From NCBI RefSeq assembly GCF_002775205.1, contig NC_036453.1, positions 7,839,103 to 7,903,102 on the forward strand: DNA of 64,000 nt, given 5' to 3'. Positions 13,361-22,760 of this stretch are shown piece by piece. The position numbers were made by a program, and so were the translations under genes. Positions within the stretch are counted from its first letter, which is position 1. Every line of letters starts with the position of its first letter. Under the pieces are notes generated by a model. That model did not search any database. It was not told the DNA's origin and saw only the letters and a program-made list of their open reading frames with translations. The stretch comes from Xiphophorus maculatus (lineage: Eukaryota; Chordata; Actinopteri; Cyprinodontiformes; Poeciliidae).

Positions 13361-14975
13361 CTTACAGGTTTTGGGGGAGAAATTAAATCCAATACTGCAA
13401 CTGTTTGGATTTCCACTAAGCTGCTTTGTCCAGCAGAGGGCGCTCAAGGGCTCGTTTCATGTAGGCCAGATGCCTAAAATATATGTGCAAAGTTCATACA
13501 GAACGAGCACAATTACTGGATTAGGGATGTTATGTTGTGTATCAACGTTAAACTTTGTTCAGTTTGTAAGACTGGAGAGACATTTAAGATGCATTTAATA
13601 AATCTTAAGGAAAAAAAAAAAGATATTACATAACATTTAGCACTTCCTGCCCTGGGGAGGTTTAACCTGAATTATCAGAAAAGATTTTATCCAGTTCAGT
13701 TGCTATTAACTTTATTATAACATTTTTTTAAAACGGGTAATAGTCCACATGAGTATCAGCGTTATTTGTACTAAAGAGGATTTACGTCATCTCTATCGAA
13801 AATGACATAAACGATTTGTGTGTTTTGAGCACCACCTAGTGGCAGTGTTGAGCACTGCTCATGCCAGCAGCATTACACAACACACACCGTTATGTAATTT
13901 CAGTTTAAACCAGCCTGTGTTTCAGCGCTCAGGTTAGAAATAAAACACACACGTAACATCAAAATGTATAAGTTAACCAGACTACATTCATTTCTTCTAA
14001 ATGTGATTATTAATGTAGCACTATTTTAAACAGATGTTTTCACCAATTTCAGAGTTTTAAATCCACATTTTCTAATAAAGCAACAGAAATACCAGTCCAA
14101 CCAGATCATCTTTTTCATTCATTAGTGATTTATTTAATATTTAGAGAATTCAAACCATACTAAAGTCAAACAGGGGATGAGTCCCGACACATGGAGCTGA
14201 TGAACTGGCCTTCAGCGGCCCGCTGTGTGTTTGGGTTACAAAATGTTCAGTCATAAAGTCGGAGAATCACATGGAGAAATAACAGAATGAAGCCACCAGG
14301 CAGCCGAAGGGACGCCACAGTCGGTGCATAACCCTCAGCCAGTTCAATGCCCTACAAAGATAGATAGTGAATAAAAATCCCCATTTAAAATAAACTAAGA
14401 TAAGCCTGGTGGGGACAAATAGAGCCTGGTGGCCCACCAGGCTGGTGAAACACTGGAGAAAACCTGACTTCTGTCTACATCACTAGATCTAAGCAGGAAC
14501 ACACAGTTTCTGTATTTCTACATTTCTCTGGGCCGCTCTTGGCGCCGTTTCCCTGCCGGACCGAGCCAACCAGAAGCATGAGGCTGCAGACGGCTCCTAG
14601 GATCTCTGGGACACTCAAACCCCTCCACCACGATGAGGTGGCAGCCCCCGGAGGGGTAAAATGGAACCAGAAACAGTTTAACTGATCTGGGAGAGGCCTG
14701 AAGGTGGCGCTCTGGTGTTAGAACAGTGATGGTAGAGGAAGACCTGACAGTAGTAACTGGTGGAAAATGGCTGCCTTCAGCTTGGTTTCAGGTTCCTTTC
14801 ATTACAAACCGACATAAGAATTAAAAAGTTTTATTACCTTTGGGGTCAAACAGGACAATGAGTAATAGAACAATTCAAAAATACTTTGATCACAAAGGGA
14901 AATTAAATGCATCACCAGTCTATACAAATAATCGAATTGGTATGAACTGTTTACATTATTTCTTGTATTTTTTTT
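13361..14975. other. intergenic with CTCF-like motifs and GCCTGGTGG repeat words
   Basis: No gene. A CTCF-like CCAGCAGAGGGCGC lies at 13430-13443, and a CCACCTAGTGGC at about 13832. A GCCTGGTGGCCCACCAGGCT palindrome at about 14427 also occurs in variant form near 29.99 and 44.08 kb. Confidence 0.4.
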
Positions 14976-16415
14976 CTCCACCTGGTGTGGCGTTCTGATT
15001 GGCTGGTTCCTTCCTGGCGGAGGGCACCAGCTGGCATGATGCTGCCATCACCTAGCCGTTCTTCCTCTCCTGCTGTTAACTCTTCACTCCATGAATGTAG
15101 GAAGTTCTCCTGACCAGCTGACCTGTTGTGTCTCTGCTCTGTTTTCTCAGCTCCTTCTCGGCGGTGGTTTCAGATGGCTGCTGGTTCTGAGCCCGGTTCT
15201 GGTTCTGCTGGAGGTTTCTTCCTGTTAGAGGAGAGTTCTTCCTCTCCACTGTGGCTACATGCACGCTCCGTATGAGAAACTGATGTAAAGACAAGGACTC
15301 AACACAAGGGCGTAGCTGTGGCCCCCTGCTGGTCAGGAGGAATGAATGCTGTAAGTAATGACTTCATGCAGTCTGCTGGGTTTCCTTCAGTATAAACTCT
15401 AAACTGTTTTATTAACTGAACCCAATGCATAGATAACTTGGATCAACTGGAATTCATGATCAAATTGTAATGACTTCAAAATGCCTCGACAACATTGTAG
15501 TGAATCATCATTATTAATACAAATTTGAATAGACCTTTGTTATTTTACTGTTTAATATGCAGCTTTTGTTTTGTGTTGATTGTTGGGGGGTTTGTTTTGG
15601 TTGTTGGGGGGGGGGGTTTGTATTGGTTGTTGGGGGGGTTTGTGTTGATTGTTGGGGGGTTTGTATTGGTTGTTGGGGGGGTTTGTTTTGGTTGTTGGGG
15701 GGGTTTGTTTTGGTTGTTGGGGGGGTTTGTTTTGGTTGTTGGGGGGTTTGTATTGGTTGTTGGGGGGGTTTGTATTGGTTGTTGGGGGGGTTTGTTTTGG
15801 TTGTTGGGGGGGTTTGTTTTGGTTGTTGGGGGGGTTTGTATTGGTTTGGCACATTTGTTGGTTTAGGTGTTCAGTTTTATACAGCGCCAATTCACAACAA
15901 TTGTCTCAACGCACTTCGAAGTGAAATTTTTTTGTTCACATATATCCCAATTATAATTAGTACAATAAGTTAAATTAATTAAAACAGTTTAGAGTTTATA
16001 CTGAAGGAAACCCAGCAGACTGCATGAAGTCATTACTTACAGCATTCACTCCTCCTGACCAGCAGGGGGCCACAGCTACGCCCTTGTGTTGAGTCCTTGT
16101 CTTTACATCAGTTTCTCATACGGAGCGTGCATGTAGCCACAGTGGAGAGGAAGAACTCTCCTCTAACAGGAAGAAACCTTCAGCAGAACCAGAACCAGGC
16201 TCAGAACCAGCAGCCATCTGAAACCACCGCCGAGAAGGAGCTGAGAAAACAGAGCAGAGACACAACAGGTCAGCTGGTCAGGAGAACTTCCTACATTCAT
16301 GGAGTGAAGAGTTAACAGCAGGAGAGGAAGAACGGCTAGGTGATGGCAGCATCATGCCAGCTGGTGCCCTCCGCCAGGAAGGAACCAGCCAATCAGAACG
16401 CCACACCAGGTGGAG
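14976..16415. repeat. large inverted repeat, two 435-bp arms around a 570-bp loop
   Basis: The left arm 14976-15410 and right arm 15981-16415 have the same length and are near-identical in reverse complement. By eye only a handful of substitutions separate them, and in the embedded 219-bp frames (15076-15294 minus, 16097-16315 plus) two substitutions give one amino-acid change. Weaker similarity continues beyond the outer edges (ACATTATTT words). Each arm includes a fish repeat motif, CAGTGGAGAGGAAGAACTCT, and a CCAGCAGGGGGCCAC CTCF-like match. The loop carries a G-run minisatellite. Confidence 0.93.
15570..15847 (+). repeat. G-run minisatellite, 22-23-bp unit
   Basis: About twelve copies of a unit like TTGGTTGTTGGGGGGGTTTG, each with a run of six or more G. 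It lies in the loop of the large inverted repeat. All the open frames across it are by-products of the repetition. Runs of G separated by about 15 bases give G-quadruplex potential on the plus strand. Confidence 0.95.
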
Positions 16416-16674
16416 CTCCATTGGAGATAACAGCAAATAATGTAAAACAGAAAAGTGATCAGTTCATCCTCCAGTAACCTAAACCTACAGCAACATAACT
16501 ACAGAGGAAAACCTAAACCAGACTGAGCTTTTCCTTAATGCAATAACCATGAAACACTTTCTCAAGAACAAGAAACAAACATTTAACACTAAAACTGGAG
16601 GACATTTTAAATATCCAAAAGAATTTGATTTTTTAAGTCTTTGAACAAAACTGTCCTTAAGAAAAAAAAAAAAA

Positions 16675-17445
16675 TGTGATGAAGGCCTCTTCCCTCGGTC
16701 GATGGTGGAGCAATGAAGGGCCAAATCAGAGTCAAAATCAAGATCATCCAGGAGGATTCCTGAAGGACCACAAAATGGATACAGGTTTCAGGTCAAAACC
16801 TCTGCAACAGCTCAGTATAAATCACTTTTCAAAAAGTCATACTTGGAAATATTACTTAAAGAAAACTGGGAGAGTTTCAGTCAAAATGAATCAGGAGGAG
16901 TCTGCCTTACACTTGCAGGGTTTCCTCCAGAAAACCAACTGAACCCAACAGTAGAGTCACTAAGGTCATCCATCAGCGGGGGTGATGAAGGCCTTTTCAG
17001 TCAGTTGATGGTGGGGCGATGGAGAGGATTCCTGAAGGACAGAAAAACAGGGTGGATGCAGGTTTCAGGTCAAACCCTTTAACAGCTCAGAACAAAGTCA
17101 TCGCTTTTGAAAAACTCACTTTAAAATATTATTTAACAGCAAATACCTGCAGCTTTTCTTAGGTCATCAATCAGCGAAGTGGGACGAGGGGCCTCCTGCG
17201 GCGGTCGACGAGGGGCAACAAGGGCCAAGTCTGAGACGAAAACAAGATGATGCAGGAGATTCCTGAACAACAGGACAGAAAGACAACCAGATGGATGCAG
17301 GTTTCTGGTCAATGCCTTTAGCTGCGCAGAGTAAATAGTCATGTTTCAAAAACTCATACTTCTAAATATCACTAAAACAAATACCTGCAGCATTTCTTGG
17401 GTCATTATGGTCATCCATCAGTGGGGTGCAATGAAGGCCTTCTGC
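16675..17445 (-). repeat. degenerate tandem array of roughly 200-300-bp units
   Basis: Three to four diverged copies share, on the minus strand, a TTCAGGAATC start-like word, GGCCTTCAT, CTGATGGATGACC, and in two copies the donor-like GCTGCAGGTATTTG. Copies can be seen near 16690-16840, 16970-17090, 17150-17300 and 17390-17440. Frames differ between copies, so they do not behave as coding exon duplicates. Confidence 0.6.
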
Positions 17446-17567
17446 ATCCTTTGTTGTTGTGGGGGGGGCAGGGTCCTGTGGGTTTGTCTGAAGGACTTTT
17501 CCCTTATGTGTTGTTGGTCTAGTCAGTTTTTGTCGTCACACACACACACACGTTTTCTACACAAGCT

Positions 17568-17633
17568 TTTTACCCCGCCGCTCCTTTGCGCCCACACGCC
17601 TTTTACCCCGCCGCTCGTTTGCGCCCACACGCC
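17568..17633 (+). repeat. 33-bp direct duplication
   Basis: Two adjacent copies, one base different, each starting TTTTACCCCGCCGCTC and ending GCGCCCACACGCC, directly after a (CA)n tract. Confidence 0.85.
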
Positions 17634-17719
17634 TTTTACAATAAATTCCACATTTGTTCACAGACCAGAGAATCCCAGATTTGTTACGGTTGTTGTACCC
17701 GAGACCAGAATACCTACCT

Positions 17720-18010
17720 TTCATATAGATTACCAGATTTTCCTGCGTAGACTGTGGAATAGATCAACTGCTTTGTTGTACCTGTTACCAATTTTCTTTG
17801 AAATCCTCCAATGACTTCAAAGTCTTGAGGATTGGCTACAGGACGTAGCAAACCACATTTCCCACGGTTTGGTTCAGAGTCCAGTGCCATAGTGGCCTTC
17901 TTGATGTCCACAGGATCTTCAGTCTTCATGTCGACAAAAACTTGTTTGGCTTTTATATCTTCTTGCTCAGATTGTATTGACAACGCCTTAAATTCTGAAC
18001 CATGAGCTTG
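17720..18010 (-). other. unassigned minus-strand open reading frame
   Basis: An open frame of about 90 codons reads without an ATG near its start. It includes DIKAKQVFVDMKTEDPVDIK and GLLRPVANPQDFEVIGG. Composition is protein-like, and it lies downstream of the 19.4-kb candidate on the same strand. No phase-consistent splice link could be built and no family is recognised. It may be an exon of an unknown gene, a pseudogene or a transposon remnant. Confidence 0.2.
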
Positions 18011-18045
18011 AAACTATTATTACTATAGACAAACTGAGGATGCAC

Positions 18046-18270
18046 ATGGTGACAGTGGAGAGGAAAAACTTCCCTTTAACAGGAAGACTTCCCTAATGAG
18101 AAAAAAAAGATCACTACACCAATTATTTTAATTGGTTAAAAGTTATATAAGCTTAGGCAGTGCCTCATAATGAAGATGTATGTACTGACAGTGGAGAGGA
18201 AAACTTCCCTTTAACAGGAACTAACCTCCAGCAGAACCAGAAGGTGGTTCTGAAAGGCCATCTGTCATGA
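18046..18270. repeat. two copies of a common fish repeat motif
   Basis: ACAGTGGAGAGGAAAA followed by CTTCCCTTTAACAGGA occurs twice (about 18051 and 18187). The second copy continues into CCTCCAGCAGAACCAGAA. The same core lies in both arms of the 15-16-kb inverted repeat. Confidence 0.6.
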
Positions 18271-19356
18271 CCCCCGGGGGAATAGAAAGGACAGAGCAGA
18301 GAGAGAGAAAGAAAGAGCTGCTGCAGGAGTATTTCTATATTGGAGAAAATAAAGCGTTAGTTGCAGTAGAAGCTCCTTTTGTGGCTTTATCAGAGAAAAT
18401 AGTTAGGTGCAACACAATGTATGCTGGTATGTTAGTCTAGGAGAGAAACTGGGTTAAAAACTGACTAAAAACTCTTAGACAGGTCCCACTGGCTCTCTAG
18501 AAGGAAAACTGTTAATTTAATCTGAAAACCTGCAAATGAGAGGGTGGATTAGACAGTGAATATTACTTCTGTGACCTCTGACCTCCAGCAGATCTCTGTT
18601 GATCTCCGTCTTGCAGAAGAAATGAAATTGTTGTCCAGAAGAAATGAAGTCATCGTCCAGAAGAAATGAAATCACAAGAGGCCACGAGTTTGACGCAAAG
18701 ACAACCGGTTGTCATGTTTAAGTTGTTGGACGTAAATAAAATTTGTTTGAGTTAAATTATTTAAGTATGGACCCTATTTCTGAATACTTACATTAAGTTT
18801 CAAACTAAGTATTAAGTACATGCAAAAAATAATAAAGGTATGTATATTGAAATGTAAAAGACCTCATTTCCACCCAAAAACATGTGGTATTCATCTAAAA
18901 GACAAATATCTTATGCAGCTATAATAAATGGCAACATAGAAACATGGAATTATCACCAATAATGTGTAGGTATGGTATCAAGGATTATTATAGTGATATT
19001 TACTTGATCTAACTCAATGACTTCCTGCAGCCTCTATACTGTATTCTCCAAAACCTTGGCAGCCATCTTTCTTTTAAGGCAATTCCGATTTTTAACCATG
19101 AACTTCAGATTCCAACATGCTAATTACACCTAAACCTCCACAGGTCAACATGACCACAACCAAGACTTAAGGCTTTTAAACAGCAGAATCCTTCCCAGCT
19201 CATCGACTCTCAGCGGAGAATCAAACCAAACCAGCATCAGGCCTAGCGTTGGCCTTCAACAGCGTTAGCATCAGCAGCTAGCATCAAACCCGCAGCAGCT
19301 CCTACCCTGAGATGTCTTCTGGACCCGCCATCGAACAGTTGCTTGACTTAACCAAC
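18271..19356. other. non-coding, short GAAGAAATGAA triplication
   Basis: No gene supported. Three near-tandem GTCCAGAAGAAATGAA-like words occur at about 18615-18672. Confidence 0.4.
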
Positions 19357-19700
19357 CTTTGATGGGTCGGGCGGATCCCCCAGGCAGCTTGAAGCGATCC
19401 TCAGCCTGCTTGTAAATCCTCTTAACATCCATGATCGATTTGCTGCTAGTTCCAGACGCCATTGTTTTCCTCCACAGATATTTCAGGGACGCCATCAGCC
19501 AAACAAACCGCCTGAGACGCCAAGGTCGGCTCACTCTTCATCTGCTGCTCGGTTCTGCCACAAAAATGGCTTCAATAACTTAATCAGGAGCAACACAAAT
19601 AACTCAGTGTAAGGATTCCAAAAATTTACTTACCGAGTAACAACGCAGCTTTTTCCAACATGGCGCTCCCGCGGCCTGCTCGCCCACTCTAGCCGATCCT
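19357..19700 (-). CDS. weak candidate gene start on the minus strand (fragmentary)
   Basis: On the minus strand a short exon-like piece ends in a strong donor at 19628-19633 (CTCG followed by GTAAGT). A second piece, after a GTGGCAG acceptor, contains an ATG at 19462. From it runs a 35-residue reading frame (MASGTSSKS..., then DVKRIYKQAEDRFKLPGG and SARPIK) ending at a possible GTTGGT donor (19351-19356). The ATG at 19661 in the first piece would hit a stop soon after splicing, so it would be an upstream ORF. I do not recognise the peptide and could not find convincing downstream exons. The CpG-rich flank supports a promoter here. It may be a real gene, a pseudogene or a repeat-borne frame. 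Confidence 0.25.
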
Positions 19701-20030
19701 CAGCAGGTGAGTTTAGTCGCCAGTTTATTAGGCCTCAGGCAACACAAACCATTCCAGTTGGATTGGTTTGTGTTGCCAAACCAATTGGAAAAAGTTTTGC
19801 GTAATTTAGGCTATGCATTAAGAACGACGCGCGTCTTGGGAGAGCAGAAAAGATCATTTTTAAATCCGGGTTCCAGAGTTCATGAATATCACACCGCCAG
19901 CTCGATGTCTCCGGCTGCCAGGTACGAGCCGCGCCGTCTTTTGTCTTTCAAACAATTAACGTCGAAGCTGCGCCATATTTATATCCAGTATGGCGCATGC
20001 GCCTCACGCTCATAAAAGACAAACATGGCG
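19640..20030. promoter_or_regulatory. CpG-rich promoter-like patch with NRF1-type motif
   Basis: Locally raised CpG content stands out from the AT-rich surroundings. The patch includes ATGGCGC words typical of YY1-type promoter motifs and a GCGCATGCGC NRF1-like palindrome at about 19993-20002. It could drive the weak minus-strand candidate at 19.36-19.66 kb. Downstream (20.04 kb on) a dispersed repeat begins. Confidence 0.4.
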
Positions 20031-21499
20031 CTGTTCGACAGGGTTGCCAGATCTGACAATTTCCAGTTCAATGGTAAAACCTGGCCAACTGCAAAAACAG
20101 CCCAAATCTCAAACCCTAATAAAGCTAGTGAAAATAGCAGTTTATCCCCAATATAGTTTTAGAATAATTTAGGGAAATAGTGACATTTATATATATTTTT
20201 TATAATGTAAGACTGAAGACACGTTTCAAGCTTTGAAAATGTACATTTTAGTAAGAACAACAATTTATCTCTAATGCAGTTTTAGAATAGTTTAGAGAAA
20301 CAGTGAAATTTTATATTTCACATATATATAACTTATACTGCTACTCCAGTCCTCCACTCCTAAACAACTTATGAAATAATTGTGTAAATGTGTAAGTGAC
20401 TTATTAAAACTCTCCACTCATTCTGTCAGAACAATAAGGTCGAGTCTAGTCAGAGGTTTTCACTTTTTAGTTTTAAATCAAGATTAGTTATTTTCTAAGA
20501 AAGCAACAGGACAAGAAATGACACAACAGTCCAACCAGATCATCTTTATTATTCATCTTTTGCTTCATTTTACATTTAGAAAATTCAAATCACACAAAAG
20601 TTTTCTGTCCAGATAGTAAATGTATTTATTTTTAATGATGGACAAAATTATACCAAATTCTGCAAGCTGTTGATTGGCAGGACAGAGTTTTACATTTTGT
20701 CACCTTACTGGCAGGAATATTAAATCTTTATTTTTAATTATATTTTTTCAATGAAATGAAGATACAAGGAGCTTAAAATATATTTTAAAATAGAAACAAG
20801 ATGCAAAGTTTGAACTTATTGCTACTTTTCCAAACAGGCTGAAATGTAGAAAGGACACAGATACAAACGTTTAATTTAATGTTTAATTTACTTCTTTACA
20901 GAGACCTTACTGGTCCCATTTACCATGCAGGCTTTTTTACCTTTTTGAATTTGAGCTCAAAAAATCTTTATTTTTTATTCCCATTAACATTTATTCTGTT
21001 TTTGTCTTTTTTGTCATTATTAAATATTTCATAAAACAAAATTGAACAAACAAAAACCTTAGTTATTTGTGAGAAAAGGTACCCAAAACATCCTGAAATC
21101 ACGTTTCTAAAACCTTGTTCATGCCACAACCTATTGAATAGTTTTAAGCCCAGACTTTGACTAGGCCAATCCAGAACCCTCCATCTGGCTGATTTCAGAT
21201 ATAAATTACATGCATTTACTCAGGTTCTGTTAAATATTAAAACTTGTGGCAAAAAAGCACAACCTATATCCTGTATTACACTTTTTTACTTAATCATATT
21301 TTTTTGCCAGATTTTTTCCATTAATTTCAGAAATATTTTGGTTTGTTTTTTTTAGTAAACACGGGATAAAAAATAAATCTTTTCCTCCACATTTGTGTTA
21401 ACAGCCTTACTAATATTGACAATTTATGTAAATATATACATTCTATTCCTGAAAACCACTTTATGTTGCTCAGCACAAATAAAATTAGATTGACTGATC
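20031..21499. other. intergenic, old dispersed repeats
   Basis: It begins with GGTTGCCAGATCTGACAATT, a word frequent in fish repeats. The rest is AT-rich with no gene supported. Confidence 0.35.
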
Positions 21500-22760
21500 C
21501 GATTATTCAATGCAAACATTTATTACATTTTGTAATGATGCAAACAACAGCAGGTCCCATTCATGTTGGAACATCTCATTACTTATTCATGAGGGATGAA
21601 AGAGACACAAAGGGACAGGGACAGATTAAAGTATATTATGCACATTTCCATTGTTTCCTTAAAAAAAACAAAAACTTGACAATCATCTCTAGTTGGTAAT
21701 TTTGGCATCGTGTTCCCTCGTACAGAGTTAATAATAGTTCTTAAAAATAATCAAAAGAACAAGGCATGCATAATAGTTCCTGTTAATGCACATATTTCAA
21801 AGGTTACCACTCAGAAATAGAAAATCCATGTACGATGTTTGTGTACATTTCATATATTTATATTTAATATGGTCCCTTTGTCGGAGGTGTCCTAGGCCTG
21901 TCTACCTGTCTCCGCTGTTTTCACCAAATTCACCCTGTCAAAACGTCTCACTTGCTTCTAATATTGCCTAATTTTAACCACCGTCTCTTTATTCCTCCCT
22001 CATCTCTTTATGGCGTATTACGGTCGGCCGATTTGATTCCTTTAAATATCTATCTTTGCGTCAGCTGAACATTGTGATATCTACATAATTTTATCAAAGA
22101 GTTATAGCCAGTATCATATTCTATTGTGAAACAAAAACAAAAAGAAGTTGGCTCCATTTTAAAAAGGGAGCCTGCTCAGAGGCTGGACAGAAAGAGATAT
22201 GGATCTAATTTATGATACACTAAGATAAACGCACTGCTCCATTCAAATACACGGGAAACAGCCAAATGTGTGATGGTGAGGGCAATTTTTAAATTTACTC
22301 AAACCATGTTAAAGAAAGCAACAAAAAGAAAACACTGATTAAATACAACGTGGAATGAATTTATCTGTTAAAAAAGTGTACTGCTGTGTGGCCGTCTCTG
22401 AGTTTGGGGGAAGGAAGAAGTTTATTTAGCAACAGAATCAAACATTTTTAAACTTCTGAGTCTATCGGAAGAGGACAGCAAACGACAGACATGGTGTAGA
22501 AAAGATTCAACCATTTCAATGTGAACCCCTCTCTCTTGGAAAAAATGAAATAAAAATAAAGAGATGATGATGAAAGTGAGTGTGTGTGAACCAAATGTTC
22601 GACCAATAAAAGTCTATTGGGGTCGAGTCGTACTGGTTTCTCTGGAGGAGAAGGCAGACTTGATTAACCGAACGGGGCTGAGAGGATGATGATGGCGGCG
22701 TCTGGAACGGCTGGTTTTGGCGCCCCCTAGCCGATGGTGTAGTGGGAGGCGGGGCCTGGC
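21500..22760 (-). other. sar1b: probable sar1b 3' untranslated region
   Basis: The stop codon at 22761-22763 is followed on the minus strand by about 1.2 kb without coding signal. A minus-strand AATAAA (tttatt at 21519-21524 on the plus strand) is a candidate polyadenylation signal. The extent is inferred. Other AATAAA words occur nearby, so the true end could differ. Confidence 0.45.

Noticed and set aside
15525-15973. Several overlapping 90-138-codon open frames on both strands (GGFVLVVGG and PPQQPKQTPP-type repeats)
   Set aside because: They are products of the 22-23-bp G-run minisatellite. They are open in several frames and on both strands, with no conserved start or splice context.
15076-16315. 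Two near-identical 72-aa frames in opposite orientation
   Set aside because: They are mirror copies created by the inverted repeat and fall within a common fish repeat motif. Nothing suggests translation.
17341-17814. 157-aa plus-strand frame
   Set aside because: It includes a (CA)n tract and a tandem 33-bp duplication. No family motif, no splice context, and it crosses the degenerate repeat array.
19707-20015. 102-aa plus-strand frame in the CpG patch
   Set aside because: No recognisable protein features. It overlaps promoter-like sequence and a short inverted repeat (CAACACAAACC / GGTTTGTGTTG).
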